Counted from the stretch's first letter, positions 22,114 to 33,654 are shown. The stretch is 64,000 nt of DNA from Petaurus breviceps papuanus (GCA_028583685.1 JAMXIF010000077.1:7156838-7220837), one strand, 5' to 3'. A program made the numbers and translations. Notes: generated from the letters alone by a model not told the origin.

Positions 22114-22668
22114 TCAGCCTCTATTGTGGTTGTGCCCGGATGTGATGACCTTTTCTATGTATGATGTCTTGGACAACGTCTCTAAAGTGACCAATCTTAT
22201 TAGCAATGCCACTGGTATTACTGGCCAAGAAACAGATTGTGTATCTGGACACTGATGGAATTTTGGCTTGAAGTTTCTAATAACATTAGTGTCCAGTGGA
22301 TGCTTCTTCCACTGACCTGGCATCTCCACAAAGCCCATACCCCAGCGGCCATCTCTTGGCAGGGCATGACCTCTGTTTCTTCTGTCATTGAGCTTAACTT
22401 TCTCCATTAGTTCTGAAAACTGGCATTTGCTCAGTGGGTTTCAGCTGGAAACAGGTGTAGACTGCAGCATCCAAATCATCTACTCTGGCTCTTTTCTTTG
22501 CCAGGCCTTTCCAAGAGACAAATGAACAGGAGTGTATTGTAGGTGGCAGATGCACAGCTCCAGATAGGCCAATACCTCCTGGTTCAAACCTAGGGCTCTG
22601 CAAACAACATCAGAGAACTGATTTTCACAAATTGGAATAAAAGAATCCTTACAGTCAATAATGCTCAT
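22114..22668 (-). pseudogene. Possible host-gene retropseudogene, unidentified
   Basis: Three overlapping open frames on the minus strand run in series: 22668-22480, 22603-22394, 22407-22114. The first and third share a frame, so two compensating indels would explain the series, a usual picture for a decayed intronless copy of about 180 codons. Composition is balanced (for example DDLDAAVYTCFQL, RDGRWGMGFVEMPGQWKK) and unlike a repeat. I do not recognise the protein. No intron-like gap, poly(A) tail or TSD is clear, although a T-rich block at 22742-22796 lies beyond its presumed 5' end. It might also be chance open reading. Confidence 0.35.
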
Positions 22669-22669
22669 G

Positions 22670-23655
22670 GTCCCTTAGATTGTCATTTATCTGGATAATT
22701 CAAGCCCTCGAACTAGCTTTGTCCAAAATTTACCCAGCTTGGAGAACAAAAATCCATTTTGTTTTTGTTTAGTGTTTTTTGTTGTTGTTTTTTTTTTGGC
22801 CTACATTCCCCAGGCTCTTTGTCAGCACTGTGCACAATCACCAGACACTTGCCAACTCTCTATTTTGTTTGTACCACATCAAGCTGGCATGAAAGTTGTG
22901 AAACTGAAATAATTAAGTAAAGTAATTGAATGCTTTTTATATTGTGAACCATGTTGATTTTCCTTTGGCTCTACTCAGCTTGGCTAAATAATATAGGATT
23001 TGCATTTGAAGCAACTGACATTTATTAATTGCCTACTGTGTGCAGAGCACTGCTAAGATTTGAATGCAGTGCAGAGGTTAGCATTTGTAATCTTATAAGA
23101 GAAATATTGGACTTAGAGGTCATCTAAACAAGCTCTTTCATGTTCTCTTTTTTTTTTCTTTTGAGGAAACTTACTTTTCCAATATGGTGCTGGTAGGAGT
23201 GGCAGATACAGGGCACACAAAGGTAAATATGATTAAAAAAGGATAATAAGTGAATTATAGAGTTTCCAAACAAAATGTTATGTGAGATCCAAATGGGGAA
23301 AATAGAATGCAGAGCAAGGCAACCAAGAGAGTGAAAGTATCTCAGTCCATACCATTAGAAGATCAGTTTTAGGGACTGGGAAACTGAACAAGAGAGGATG
23401 GGGAGATGGAGAGTGACAGTGATGTGTACTCAAGTATTTGAAGCATTGCCATTTGTAAAAGGGATTAGACTTGCCTTTGTCCCTAGAAGAGAATAATGAA
23501 CATTAAGTGGACCTTGCAAAGAAACCAGTATAGGCTTGATTCCAGGAAAACAAACAAACTAACCAAATAACAAACTCCCTAACACTGGAGCTACCCCAAA
23601 GTCAAGTGGGCGGCCTTAAGGGGCATTGGACTTCCTCTCACTGAAAGGCATTATA
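22670..23655. other. No gene recognised
   Basis: Contains a T-rich GTTTTTGTT tract at 22742-22796 and an L2-tail-like piece at 23015-23050 ('ttattaattgcctactgtg', inverted). The rest is unassigned. Confidence 0.35.
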
Positions 23656-23659
23656 TAGC

Positions 23660-23865
23660 ATCTTGTTGTTTGTCCTTTGTTCTCAAAGGTAAACATGACA
23701 TCAGGGAGGTGATTGATTCCATGACTTGCAAGTGAATTGGATTTAAGTGAAGAAGGACTGTGCAAAGTCACTACCCTCACTCTGTCCTACGGAGTCGAGT
23801 TCAGTGGCAAGATATAGATCAGAATGACTGGAGATGACCCTGGATACAGCATCCAATAAACACTA
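23660..23865 (+). mobile_element. Marsupial SINE of the 'ACATGACATCAGGGAGGTGA' type (possibly RTESINE1)
   Basis: Same order of blocks as 41332-41505: 'gttgtttgtcctttgttctcaaag', 'atgacatcagggaggtgat', 'atgacttgcaagtgaattgg', 'ctgtgcaaagtcac', 'gatatagatcagaatgactgg'. The family name is a guess. Confidence 0.65.
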
Positions 23866-23899
23866 AATGATTATTGATTTATTCAAGCAAAGCCTGGAT

Positions 23900-24110
23900 G
23901 ACCATTTCTTAGAAATGCTATATGAAGAGAGTTAGAACTAGAAAGGACTTTACAAGAAATTGACTCTAACCCCTTCATTTTACAAAGAAGGAAACTGAGG
24001 CCAAGTGTTAAAATAACCTTCCTGAAGTCACACAGGTTGTAAATTTTTGTGGCAGGATTTGGTTGCAGGTCTTCATGACTGCAGGTCCTATTCACTGTCT
24101 CACCTGGTTA
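23900..24110 (+). mobile_element. MIR-type SINE
   Basis: 'agttagaactagaaaggac', 'ccccttcattttacaaagaaggaaactgaggc' and 'cctgaagtcacacaggttg' match MIR core and arm. Confidence 0.65.
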
Positions 24111-24114
24111 TCTA

Positions 24115-24960
24115 CCACTCCATGAAAGAATTATTATTATTTTTTCAGGAATATGTTAGACTAGAGTTTCTTTCCAATTCTGAAATTCTGTGATTTCTGA
24201 TTCATTTTTTTAACCATTCTGTCTAACTTTGATTTCCGAGTCTTAGCTGAATTTGAAAGGATGAATAGGAATGTAACAAGTAGAAGGGATGTGAGGGAAA
24301 GAGAAAGCACTGTAGGCATCAGAAATAATGATCAAGGAGTAAAGGCACGGAGGTAGGAAAGCCTGGGGCATGTTAAGAATGGGAAGGGCAGTAGAAAATA
24401 TAGCCCAGAGTCACATGGGTAGTAAAGAACAGAACCCAAATTAGAGCTTGGGCTCTATGACTTGAACTGCAATTCTCACTTCCCTGTACCATTGTTTCCA
24501 TCAGGAAGGAGGCTGGAGTCAGGTGGAGTTCAGAGTCAGCTGGAGAGATTCAAGTATTTGCAGGCTGTATTTTCTGTGCATACTTGTCCTTTTTGATCTT
24601 CCCAAGTAGAAAAAAAAAAACTGGATTCATGGTTCATGGAAAAAAAGTAATATGAAATAGGCTTGGAAAAACATGGAGGTAACTGGTCAGCAGAAAAAGG
24701 GGTTTCAACTATAATGGAAAATAGGCATAGTTTTATATGCAATTCTTTGCATGTGTGTTCTTTTGATACATGCAAACACTTATGTTTTTTGATGTTTGCA
24801 CAGTTCATAACAATAATAAATAATTATGTGATCAAAATAGGAAATTAGGATAGGTTTAAATAATAAGAAATATAAACTTGGTAGAAATGTGAAGGGAGGA
24901 TTGGAGAAAGAGGGAATGTGGGTAGCAATATTTATCAATAAACTATTTCTAATCATCTAT
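24115..24960. other. No gene recognised
   Basis: A MIR-like 'cccagagtcacatgggtagtaaa' piece lies at 24400-24450, in sequence otherwise unassigned. Confidence 0.35.
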
Positions 24961-24984
24961 GGGGTGGACAAAGGGAGGGGGATT

Positions 24985-25370
24985 GATAAGTCAATCTGTC
25001 ATCAAATATTTCTATGTGCCAAACAGTAAGTTTTTGAGGGTACAAGACCAACAATGAAACAGTCCCTAACCTCAAGGAACTTCCACATTTTATCGAGAAA
25101 GAAATGTGTACATATATGAGTTTTTATAAAATAAATACAAACCAATTCTGAGGTAGTTTAGGGAGAAGCAATGCTAGTAGTGAAAATAATTGTGTAACAG
25201 TGGTGGCTGGTGGTAGAAAGAGAGAAGAGAGGATGGATGAGAGATATACTTATAGAGCTGTACAATGAGTAGTGAGGGAGAGACAATTGTCAAGAGAATA
25301 TTAAGTTTTGGAATATGGAAGATACGCTGAATGATAGAAATAATTAAATCAGAAGACAAACTAAAAAATA
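24985..25370 (-). mobile_element. L2 3' fragment
   Basis: 'caaatatttctatgtgccaaacag', 'cagtccctaacctcaaggaac' and the sequence beyond are an inverted L2 tail and pre-tail region. Confidence 0.55.
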
Positions 25371-25375
25371 TTTTC

Positions 25376-25608
25376 TAGTCATTTCAGTTGTTTGACTCTG
25401 TCACCCCAATTTTTCTTGGACCTCAAGTTTTCTTGGAAAAGCTACTGCAGTGGTTTGTCATTACCTTCTCCAGATCATTTTACAGATGAGGAAAATGACA
25501 AAGTTAAATGATTTGCCCAGGGTCACTCAGTAAGTGAGGTCACATTTGAAATCAGGTCTTCCTGACTCTCAGTCTGACGCTCCATCCACTGAACCACCTA
25601 GCTGCTCC
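25376..25608 (+). mobile_element. MIR_Mars-like SINE
   Basis: 'gtcatttcagttgtttgactctgtcacccc', 'ttttcttggaaaagctactgc', 'ccttctccagatcattttacagatgagg' and a CACCTAGCTGCTCC end. Confidence 0.78.
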
Positions 25609-26110
25609 TACACTTACTCTAGCTAAATATGATGTTGAGGGTTGGAGATGCAAATAAAAATAAGCAACATAGTCCATGCCTATATTCAAATGGAGGAAGA
25701 CAACATATCAAAGGGAGGTGGAAAGGCAGTATATAGTGTCTTGTCTGGAAATGCCCTGGGAGTGTCTAGGAGTCCTAGATCTAAGGAAGATAAGGTCAAG
25801 TAAATCAAAGTTCAAGGTGGCTCCAGGGACAAAGTCCCATTCACTTGTTAGGTATAGAGTGAATGGAGGTGAAAGCTTGCATAGAGTTCATAAAAAGCAT
25901 GACTGGAGACATTCAAGAGACAGATTAAAAGAGGGAAAAAATGACTAGAGAAAAAGACAATGGGCTCGATTCAGAATTGGTTCAGTATGAGATAGTGGTG
26001 TGATGTCTACGTGGAGATATCCTATAGGTAGTTATGGGTCTGGAACACTGGAAAAGTATCAGAATTGTAGATAAAGATTTAGGAGTCACCTGAATGGTCG
26101 TAGGGCATAA
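25609..26110. other. Unassigned, perhaps old L2 (minus)
   Basis: 'ggagatgcaaataaaaataagcaacatagtccatgcc' resembles an inverted L2 pre-tail. The remainder is too diverged to call. Confidence 0.3.
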
Positions 26111-26275
26111 GATTTAGAGCTGTCGCATTTAGAGATATCTAATTCTATGCTGCCATTTTATACTTGAGAAGCCTGAGACCCAGCAAAGTCCAATGATTTG
26201 CCTAATTCACATAGGTATTAAGCAGCAGAGAGAGGACTCAAACCTAGGTCTTCTGACTCTAAATACCATCAATAA
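26110..26275 (+). mobile_element. MIR-type SINE
   Basis: 'gagacccagcaaagtccaatgatttgcc', 'ttaagcagcagagagaggactcaaacctaggtcttctgac'. Confidence 0.68.
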
Positions 26276-26454
26276 TTAATTAATAATCAAGAAATCTTTC
26301 TTAGACTATAATATTGCAGATCCTTTTTGGAGAGGGAGTTTTTTTTTCACCTGTCACCCAACATTCTCTATGTCTATAAGATTACAGTTTTAAACCCAAA
26401 GTCTCATATCCAAACCATAAAGAGAACTGACAACAATATATGATGGAAGTAGTT

Positions 26455-26735
26455 GGAGAAACAATTATTTAAAAAGCACCTACTATGTGCCAGGCACTGG
26501 ACTAAGTGCTTAAAAAATACTATCTTATTTGATTCTCATTATAGCCCTGGGAAGTAGGTGCTATGATTATTCTCATTTTAAATTTAAGATAAGTGAGGCA
26601 GACAGAAAGTAAATGATTTTACCAGGGTCTCACAATTTGTAAGTGTCTGAGGCTGATTTTGAACTCAGGTCTTATTGATTCCAGACCCATTGCTCTGTCA
26701 ACTGTATCACCTAGCTGCCTTATGTCTTGTATAGG
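26455..26735 (+). mobile_element. MIR-type SINE preceded by inverted L2-type tail
   Basis: 'aaaaagcacctactatgtgccaggcactgg' (26470-26500) is L2-tail-like in inverse orientation. 'tgattctcattatagccctgggaagtaggtgctatg', 'ttttgaactcaggtcttattgattccagaccc' and 'cacctagctgcc' form the MIR. Confidence 0.65.
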
Positions 26736-26789
26736 ACCAAAAGCTATTCCCAACACATTAGTGGCCAAATAATATGCACACAGTTTAAA

Positions 26790-27745
26790 AAGAAAAATTA
26801 TGACCAGTAAACCATGTGGAGAAAAGGTGCTTTAAATGATTAATAATGAGAGAAATACAAATTAAAACAAAACTGAGCTTTCACCCACATAAATTTGCAA
26901 ATATGACAAAAGAAGGAAATAGTCAATCTTAAGAGGACAATCACACCATTAGCAGAACTGTGATTGGTTCAACTTTGTCCTGAATAACAATTTGGAATTG
27001 TCAATTAATAATTTATTTATTAAACATCTACTATGTGTCAGGCACTGTTATAAGTGCTAGGGATGCAAAAGAGGCAAAAGACAGACCTAGTCCTCAAGGA
27101 GCTTACAATGGAATGGAAATTCTTATGCAATGAAATCACTAAGTTGGTGACATACTATTTAGCTCAGAGATTTTACTGCCAGGCATGTAATCTAAGGTTA
27201 AAAATAGAAAGAAAGTCTACATCTATGCCAAAATATTCTTAGCAACAGTTTTTGTGGCAGCAAACCAGGAAAAAAAAGTAAGAACTGATAGATTAGAGAA
27301 GAGTTTAACAAAATGGCACATAAATGTAATGGAATAATATTATATAGGATATTCTATAATAAAACATTGGCCCAAATAAAAGAAATTCCAATAAATTTGG
27401 GAAGACCTTATGAACTGACTTAGAGTGCAGTAAGCAGAACCAAGAGAACAATGTACACAATGGATACATCATATACACAAAAAGAAAATCAGGCTCTTTG
27501 TAATTGTAATGCCTAATATTGGTCCCAGAGCACATATGATTAAACATACTCCTATCTTCTTGGCACAGAGGCTACAGATGCATGATGTTACATATACTCT
27601 CAGACAGTCACTGTGTTTATTTTTAATGATTTTTCCCATGAAGAATAGTTCAGTTTGGGCACTAGGTGGTGGGGAAGGTACATGCAGAAATGATAAGGAC
27701 TCTGAAACAAAAAGCATCAATAACAGTAAAACTTTTTTAAAAATT
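26790..27745 (+). mobile_element. Old L1 3' end
   Basis: Colinear with the L1 3' end at 40900-41960 but far more diverged: 'aaatacaaattaaaacaaaactgagctttcaccc', 'gcagtttttgtggcagcaaacc', 'gaccttatgaactgacttagagtgcagtaagcagaac'. An L2-type tail sits inside it at 27003-27120. This is an ancient L1. Confidence 0.62.
27003..27120 (-). mobile_element. L2 3' tail inside the old L1
   Basis: 'ttattaaacatctactatgtgtcaggcactg' through 'ctagtcctcaaggagcttac' is an inverted L2 tail. L1 sequence continues on both sides. Confidence 0.7.
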
Positions 27746-27984
27746 TTTAAAGAAGTTTCCTAGAAACATTAGAATTGTAGGCTAAAGGTAAAATAGGAAG
27801 CATTTAGATATCCAGAAGTTCTAAAAGGTTAAATTTTCCTCAGAAACCTAAGAATTTGGTTCAGCATCTGACCCAGAAATGTACCTTGCTTAGAAGATAT
27901 GGTCTAGAAGAATGAGTGACAGAAAATAAGACAGAGAGATAAAGGAAAAAATAAGGTCTGATTTCTTTGTTCAATGTCAGGGAA

Positions 27985-28190
27985 CATAAAGGTAAATGCA
28001 TGCCCCTGGGAAAGTCACTTCATCTCTGCCTGCCTCAGTTCCCTTAAATGTTAAATGGGAATCATGATACCATCTTCCTTCCAGGGCTCTTGTTTGGATC
28101 AAGTGAGATAATATTTGTGAAGTATTTAGCACAGTTCCACAGTAGGCCCTTAATAAAGGTTTGTCCATCCTCGCCCCCCCCCCCTTAATA
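27985..28190 (+). mobile_element. MIR-type SINE and C-run
   Basis: 'cctgggaaagtcacttcatctc', 'tgttaaatgggaatcatgatacc', 'aagtgagataatatttgtgaagta'. A run of about 13 C at 28172-28184 follows the tail. Confidence 0.7.
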
Positions 28191-28264
28191 AATACTTGTA
28201 GTTTGTTCAACTTTGAAAAAGTTGGAATTATTAGGAATTTTTTTCTTCCTTCACATCACTTTGA

Positions 28265-28640
28265 TTCAATCAGTATTTATTAAGCATCTACCGTGTGCTA
28301 GAGAAATAAAGACAAATGCTCTAAAAAAAGATAAAGAACAGCATCTCAAATAGCTTAAATTCAACTTGAAAAAATGACATCTACCGGTAAGTAAAATAAA
28401 ACATAATTCAAACAGAATGTACTTTGGGCAAAGTACTAATAGCTGGGGACTCAGGGACAGTCTTCTTGAAGGAGGTAACACCTCTCTGATCCTTGATAGA
28501 GAAAGCATTCCAATAGAGTTGAGAAAAGAGAGCATTCCAACTGTGTGTAAAGGTATAGACATGGAAACTAGAATAAGATGTACAGAGGAAGACAGTTTGG
28601 CTGAAATGTTGAACACATTCGAGTGGGTTCTAGCACACAT
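28265..28640 (-). mobile_element. L2 3' fragment
   Basis: Inverted tail 'cagtatttattaagcatctaccgtgtg', then 'aactgtgtgtaaaggtatagacatgga', matching the inverted L2 pre-tail zone. Confidence 0.58.
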
Positions 28641-28855
28641 TTTAAAAAGCATTCTAAGGTTTGCAAGCAACTTCTTGTCACTTGATATTCACAATGACCC
28701 TGTGACATAGGGGGCTGTTAGGATGCCCACTTTATAGATGGAGAAGCTGAGACTGAAGGTTCAGCATTTTGCCTAGGGGCTCAAAGCCGGTAAGTATCTA
28801 AAATAGGATTTGAACTCATGTCCTCCTGATTCCAAGTCTAGCACAAAGTGGCCTA
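28640..28855 (+). mobile_element. MIR-type SINE
   Basis: 'cacaatgaccctgtgacatagg', 'gagaagctgagactgaaggttcag', 'ggatttgaactcatgtcctcctgattcc'. Confidence 0.68.
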
Positions 28856-28859
28856 GCTG

Positions 28860-30000
28860 TGAAATCAGCTCGGACAGGCCATATCTATTTTTATTACGTT
28901 CAGCCAAGCAGTCCAAATTTGGGTCCAATCCCTATATGCCACCCTCTCTTTAACTGTTATCAACAGAAAGCATTAGCATGGAAAACAACCAAACAAACAG
29001 CTGACCTTCTATCTTCTCAATGTTTAGTCATTGTGGAAAAGCCTATAATCCAAAAACATTATAGGGAGCTGAGATCTGTCAGTAACAATTTATTTCCTTT
29101 CACAAAGAAAAAGCCAACGAGGGAATGAATGGCACCATTTCATGGACCTTCTCTGGTCACCTTCTCTTCTCTTGTCCTCAGTGTTTAATCTCTGATTTCC
29201 TTTATCCCACAACCTTCTTTCCTGAATACAGGCCACAGGCCTCCCATTTTTGCTAAGTCCCTTTTCTTCTCCGTCTCACTCAGATGCAATAAAACCCTGT
29301 GGCCTTGCTTGACTTTGAGTAAAGATTTTGCTTGCTCTAAGCATTCACACATCTCTATTAGAATGCACTAGCAACCTCTGCCAGTGACCAAAAGTCTCAG
29401 GCAATGAGATCCATGGAGGAAACCCTTGAACCAGCAAAGTTGCTTATGATAAAATGGCACCTGTGATTCATTGGTGGCTTATTCCTAATTTTCAGGGCTC
29501 AAGTGTTTAATTTCAGCATAATTGAAGAGTAATTTTAGGAGAGTATTTGGCAATTTGGAGGCTAAACTGTTTATTATTTTATTATTTTGTAATGTCTTCA
29601 ATGGCAGTGGAAAATGTTGAACATAATCCTGCATCTCTTGATTTTCTTTGGAGTACAATTCAGTTTTTAGAAATCATACTGGATGCTTGTATGTGTGTGT
29701 CTGTCCCAGGATTCTTGGAAATTTATCAAATGGAATTGGCCTGTCCAAGGAAACTAGCATTCATGTGAAATAGAAGGATTGCTGCAGAGTGGGCCATTGG
29801 GAAAACTGAGCCAACATGTGGGTAAGAGTTTGTCATTTTTCACTGAGACATTTTTTTTCACCTGTGATTTTTAGAATCACCAGCATCCTTACAGGTCATA
29901 TATTTGAATGGTCTTGGCAGAAAGCAAATGTTTCCCTTCCCCTACTCCTACTTCATACCTTTACTGTATTATTTGGCCTTGAACATCTAGGAATCGGTAT
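28860..30000. other. No gene recognised
   Basis: Single-copy-looking sequence with normal complexity. No splice-bounded frame or family motif is evident. Frames of up to 89 codons show no recognisable domain. Confidence 0.35.
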
Positions 30001-30195
30001 TTTACAATGGAAAGAGTTCTGAACTTAGAGTAATAGAGAACCGAATTTGGATTCTGCCTCTGAAACTTATGACCTGTGTGAGCTTGGGAGAATCAAATTC
30101 ACATTTCTTGGAGTCAGTTTCTCATTCTTAAAAAGAAAGCATTGAAATTTATGGCACTGAAGGTCATTCCCATTTCTGGATCTATGACTCCATGA
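30000..30195 (+). mobile_element. MIR-type SINE
   Basis: 'ttacaatggaaagagttctgaacttagag', 'gtgtgagcttgggagaatc' and 'gaaggtcattcccatttctggatctatga' give head, core and 3' arm. Confidence 0.68.
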
Positions 30196-31023
30196 TCTTT
30201 TTTTTTTTTAATATTTACTTTTAGTTTTCAACATTCATTTCCACAAGATTTTGAGTTCCAAATTTTCTCCTAACTCTCCTCTCCCTGCCTCAATATGGAA
30301 TGTATTCTGATTACCCCTTCCCCCAGAATATCTTCCCTTCTATCATACCCCCATCCCTCACTTCTCTTTCACCTTTACTTTCTTCTACAACAAGATAGAT
30401 TTCTATACCCATTACCTGTATTTCCTATTTCCCAGTTGCATGTAAAAATAATTTTTAACATTTGTTTTTTAAACCTTTTGAATTCCAATTTCTCTCCCTT
30501 CTTCCCTCCCTACCCATCCTCATTTAGAAGTCAAGCAATTCTATATAGATTACATATGTGTAGTTATGCAAAACATTTCCATAATAGTCATGTTGTGAAA
30601 GACTAACTATATTTCCCTCCTTCTTATCCCACCCCCCCATTTATTCTATTCTCTCCTTTGACCCTGTCCCTTTTTAAAAGTGTTTACTTCTGACTTCCCC
30701 CTCCCCCTATCTGCCCTCCCTTCAATTATCCCCTCCTTATCCCTTTCCCCCTACTTTCCTGTAAAATAAGATATTCAATTGAATGTGTGTATCATCCCCT
30801 CCTTAAGCCAAATCCGATGAGAGTAAGGGTTCACTAATTTGCTCTCACCTCTTCCCCTCCATTGTAAAAGCTTTTTCTTGCCTCTTTTATGTGAGAATAA
30901 TTTATCCCATTCTATCTCTCCCTTTCTCCCTCTCCTAATATATTCCTCTCCTACCCTTAATTTTATTTTTTAGATATCATCCCTTTATTTTCAACTTACC
31001 CTGTACCCTCTGCCTATATAACC

Positions 31024-31026
31024 ATC

Positions 31027-31092
<66 letters not shown>

Positions 31093-31102
31093 NNNNNNNN
31101 NN

Positions 31103-31149
<47 letters not shown>

Positions 31150-31164
31150 ATCTATCTATTCCCT
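31024..31164. repeat. (TATC)n microsatellite in the element's 3' region
   Basis: About 30 visible units with an assembly gap inside. It lies at the place where the sister element has CTCTATCTATGTATAC (about 1291), so it probably grew from the family sequence. Confidence 0.93.
31093..31102. other. Assembly gap (10 N) in microsatellite
   Basis: Ten Ns inside the TATC array. The true repeat length is unknown. Confidence 0.98.
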
Positions 31165-31483
31165 GCAACTACACTAATACTGAGAAAGGTGTCATGGGTT
31201 ACAAATATCATCTTTCCATTTAGGAATGTAAACAGTTCAACTATAATAAGTCCCATATGATTTCTCTTTCCTGTCTACCTTTTCATGCTTCTCTTGATTC
31301 TTGTGTTTGAAAGTCATATTTTGTATTCAGCTTTGATCTTTTCATCAAAATGCTTGAAAGTCTTCTATATCTTTGAATATCCATTTTTTTCCTGAAGTAT
31401 TATACTTAGTTTTTCTGAGTAGGTGATTCTTGGTTTTAATCCTAGTTCCTTTGACCTCTGGAATATCATATTCCAAGCTTTCT

Positions 31484-31488
31484 GATCC
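31484..31488. repeat. 5-bp TSD (GATCC), left copy
   Basis: GATCC at 31484-31488 and 32759-32763 flanks the LTR. Removing the LTR and one copy restores the ORF1 sequence order seen at 33480-33520. Confidence 0.8.
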
Positions 31489-32758
31489 TGTAATGGCAAT
31501 GTTATTTGAATTTGAAGACCCCTTTGTGTTGGCAAAGATAGTAGGTACTTAGCACTTAGTAACTGATCAAGCCTCTGTTGGGGAAATAGAAAGTATGAAC
31601 TCTTGTCTCCTCTTGTTAATGTAACAGGAAGGGGTTGACTGAAATAGGAAGCTAATGATTTGTATATAAGAAAAGTCCCAGAGAGGGATAGTCTCAATTT
31701 TCTTGGAGTAGGCTCCGTGTGGAGGCTAAAGAGGAGATGAGGAGGCTTAAGAGGAAAGCCACTCCAAGGTTTGAGAGAATGATTTTGGTTTTGAAAACCT
31801 GGATGGAGTGATTTTTATTTTGGGAACCAGCTGAAAATTCTGATGAGTCCAAGGGCCAGCCATAGCTGTTGAGGCTGTTGAGGATTTCTGAGGGCCAGCT
31901 GCAGCTGAAGGCCAGCTAGAGCTACTAAGGAACTGTAGAGGATTTCCGAGGGCCAGCCAGAGCTGCTAAAGCCTGAGGAAGCATGATTGTGATGCTGGTA
32001 CTTTGTCTGAAACTGTTTGTGGCTTTGTTAAGCCTTGTCTTCCCTGGAAAAGAGATTGTGAAGGATTTGAGATGGATTAGACACTGAACTCCAGTATGGA
32101 GCAGGAACTATACAGAGAGCTAGCAAGGAACTGGGAGCTGTCTGCTTTGGAACCCAGGTGACAGTTTGGTGAATCCAGGTAGGATCTGGGTCTATGGTAG
32201 GGGATCCAGGAAATCTGAGAAACCATTCTGAGTCAAACTGAAAGAAGACTTTACTTGGATACTGTGTATTGACTAAGAAGATTATAATTTACTAGTGACC
32301 TGGGTGTGGAGGGTCTGTGGATTTTCTAATGATAGAATAGCGAATAATGAAGGATGATTGACTGATTAAATGATTGTACATAGTGATTGATGACTGAATA
32401 AGTAATTGATTTGTAACCTAGTATGCCCCATGAGTGGAAAGCCTTGACTATTGTACTTTGTGATGGAATTAAGGATTTTTGTGAAAGCTTGAGCTACTAA
32501 ATGATTGTTCTTTATTCAAAATTTTGTGACCACTGTAGTGGAAACTATGTGGCCATTTTCTGTAATAAGTTGTTGTGAATGCTATATTTTGATTTTCTGT
32601 GATAAATTGTAATATTCTCAATGCTATACTTTGATTTACAATGAATGTTTTGCTTTGATTTATTATGGAATAGAGAGTTCACTATACTGAGAAGTCAGAA
32701 CCTTAAAAGCTGTTCACAGTAGCATTCTTCTGGAAAGCTGTTCATGAATGGCATTACA
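31489..32758 (+). mobile_element. Solo LTR-like fossil, second family
   Basis: A 1,270-bp insertion with ends TGTAATGGCA...TGGCATTACA (short inverted ends, TG...CA) and a 5-bp TSD, placed inside ORF1 of an L1 derivative. A TATA-like TATATAAG lies near 31654. No coding frame of interest is present. These are the marks of a solo LTR of an ERV; the family is not identified. Its ends resemble those of the LTR family at 14414, but the body does not. A long non-autonomous DNA transposon with short inverted ends is a weaker alternative. Confidence 0.72.
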
Positions 32759-33043
32759 GATCCCTTAATGTACAAGCTGCTAGGTCTTGTGTTAACCTGA
32801 TTGTGTTTCCACAATACTCAAATTGTTTCTTTTGGACTGCTTGCAATATTTTCTCCTTGACCCAGGAACTCTGGAATTTGGCTACAATATTCCTAGGAAT
32901 TACTTTTTGGGATGTCTTTCAAGAGGTGATTGGTGGAATCTTTCAATTTCCATTTTACCCTCTAGTTGTAGAATAGAAGAGCAGTTTTCCTTGATAATTT
33001 CTTTTTCTTTTTTTGTATTCATATGGCCATATACCCTCCTATA

Positions 33044-33112
33044 TAGACACACACACACACACATATATATATGTATTCATATATATATATATATATGTAT
33101 TCATATATACTA
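33044..33112. repeat. (CA)n/(TA)n microsatellite
   Basis: ACACAC then TATATA runs in the spacer of element B. Confidence 0.9.
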
Positions 33113-33141
33113 GCTTCTTATATCTCAATGTCAAATTTTCT

Positions 33142-33303
33142 TTCTTCTTTTTTTTAAAGCAATTGGAGTTAAGTAACATGCTCAAGGTTACATGGCCAGG
33201 TGTTTCTGGGTGTGGTGCTAAATATCAGAGCCTGGATTGGATCCCAGGTCATCCCGACTCTGGGGCCAGGGCTCTTACTCACTGTGTTACCTGGCCACCC
33301 CTT
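33142..33303 (-). mobile_element. WSINE1-like SINE with 15-bp TSD
   Basis: Inverted WSINE1 sequence with poly(T) on the left. AATGTCAAATTTTCT occurs at 33127-33141 and 33304-33318 as a perfect TSD. Inserted in HAL1-like element B. Confidence 0.85.
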
Positions 33304-33654
33304 AATGTCAAATTTTCTATTCAACTCTGTTTTTTTTTTCAATAAGAATGCTTGAAAGCCCTCTGTTCCATTGAATAACCATATTTTCCCCTGAAACGTG
33401 ATACTGAGTTTTGCTGGGTAGGTGATTCTTGGTTTTAATCCCAGCTCCTTTAACCTCCAAAATATCATATTCCAAGCCCTTTGATACTTCAGTGTAGAAG
33501 CTTCCAGATCCTGTGCTATCCTGATTGTGTTTCCACAATATTCAAATTGTTTCTTCCTGGCTGCTTGTAATATTTTCTCCTTGATCTGGGAATTTCACAA
33601 CCTGGGTATAATATTCCTAGGAGTTTTTGTTTTGGGATCATTTTTAGGAGGTAA

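Larger units (their letters stand above)
30199..33010 (-). mobile_element. HAL1-like L1 derivative A, 5'-truncated, interrupted by an LTR
   Basis: Related to 474-3303. It starts with an oligo(T) run at 30199 (poly(A) in sense), the doubled tail (30247-30260 and 30474-30500), the spacer with a TATC microsatellite, and the ORF1 C-terminal region. The ORF1 part is split by the 31489-32758 insertion and resumes to about 33010, where the element ends within ORF1. No ORF2 sequence is present. Confidence 0.72.

Noticed and set aside
28172-28184. C-run as a regulatory or G-quadruplex motif
   Set aside because: A single homopolymer of about 13 at a SINE tail; no four-tract pattern.
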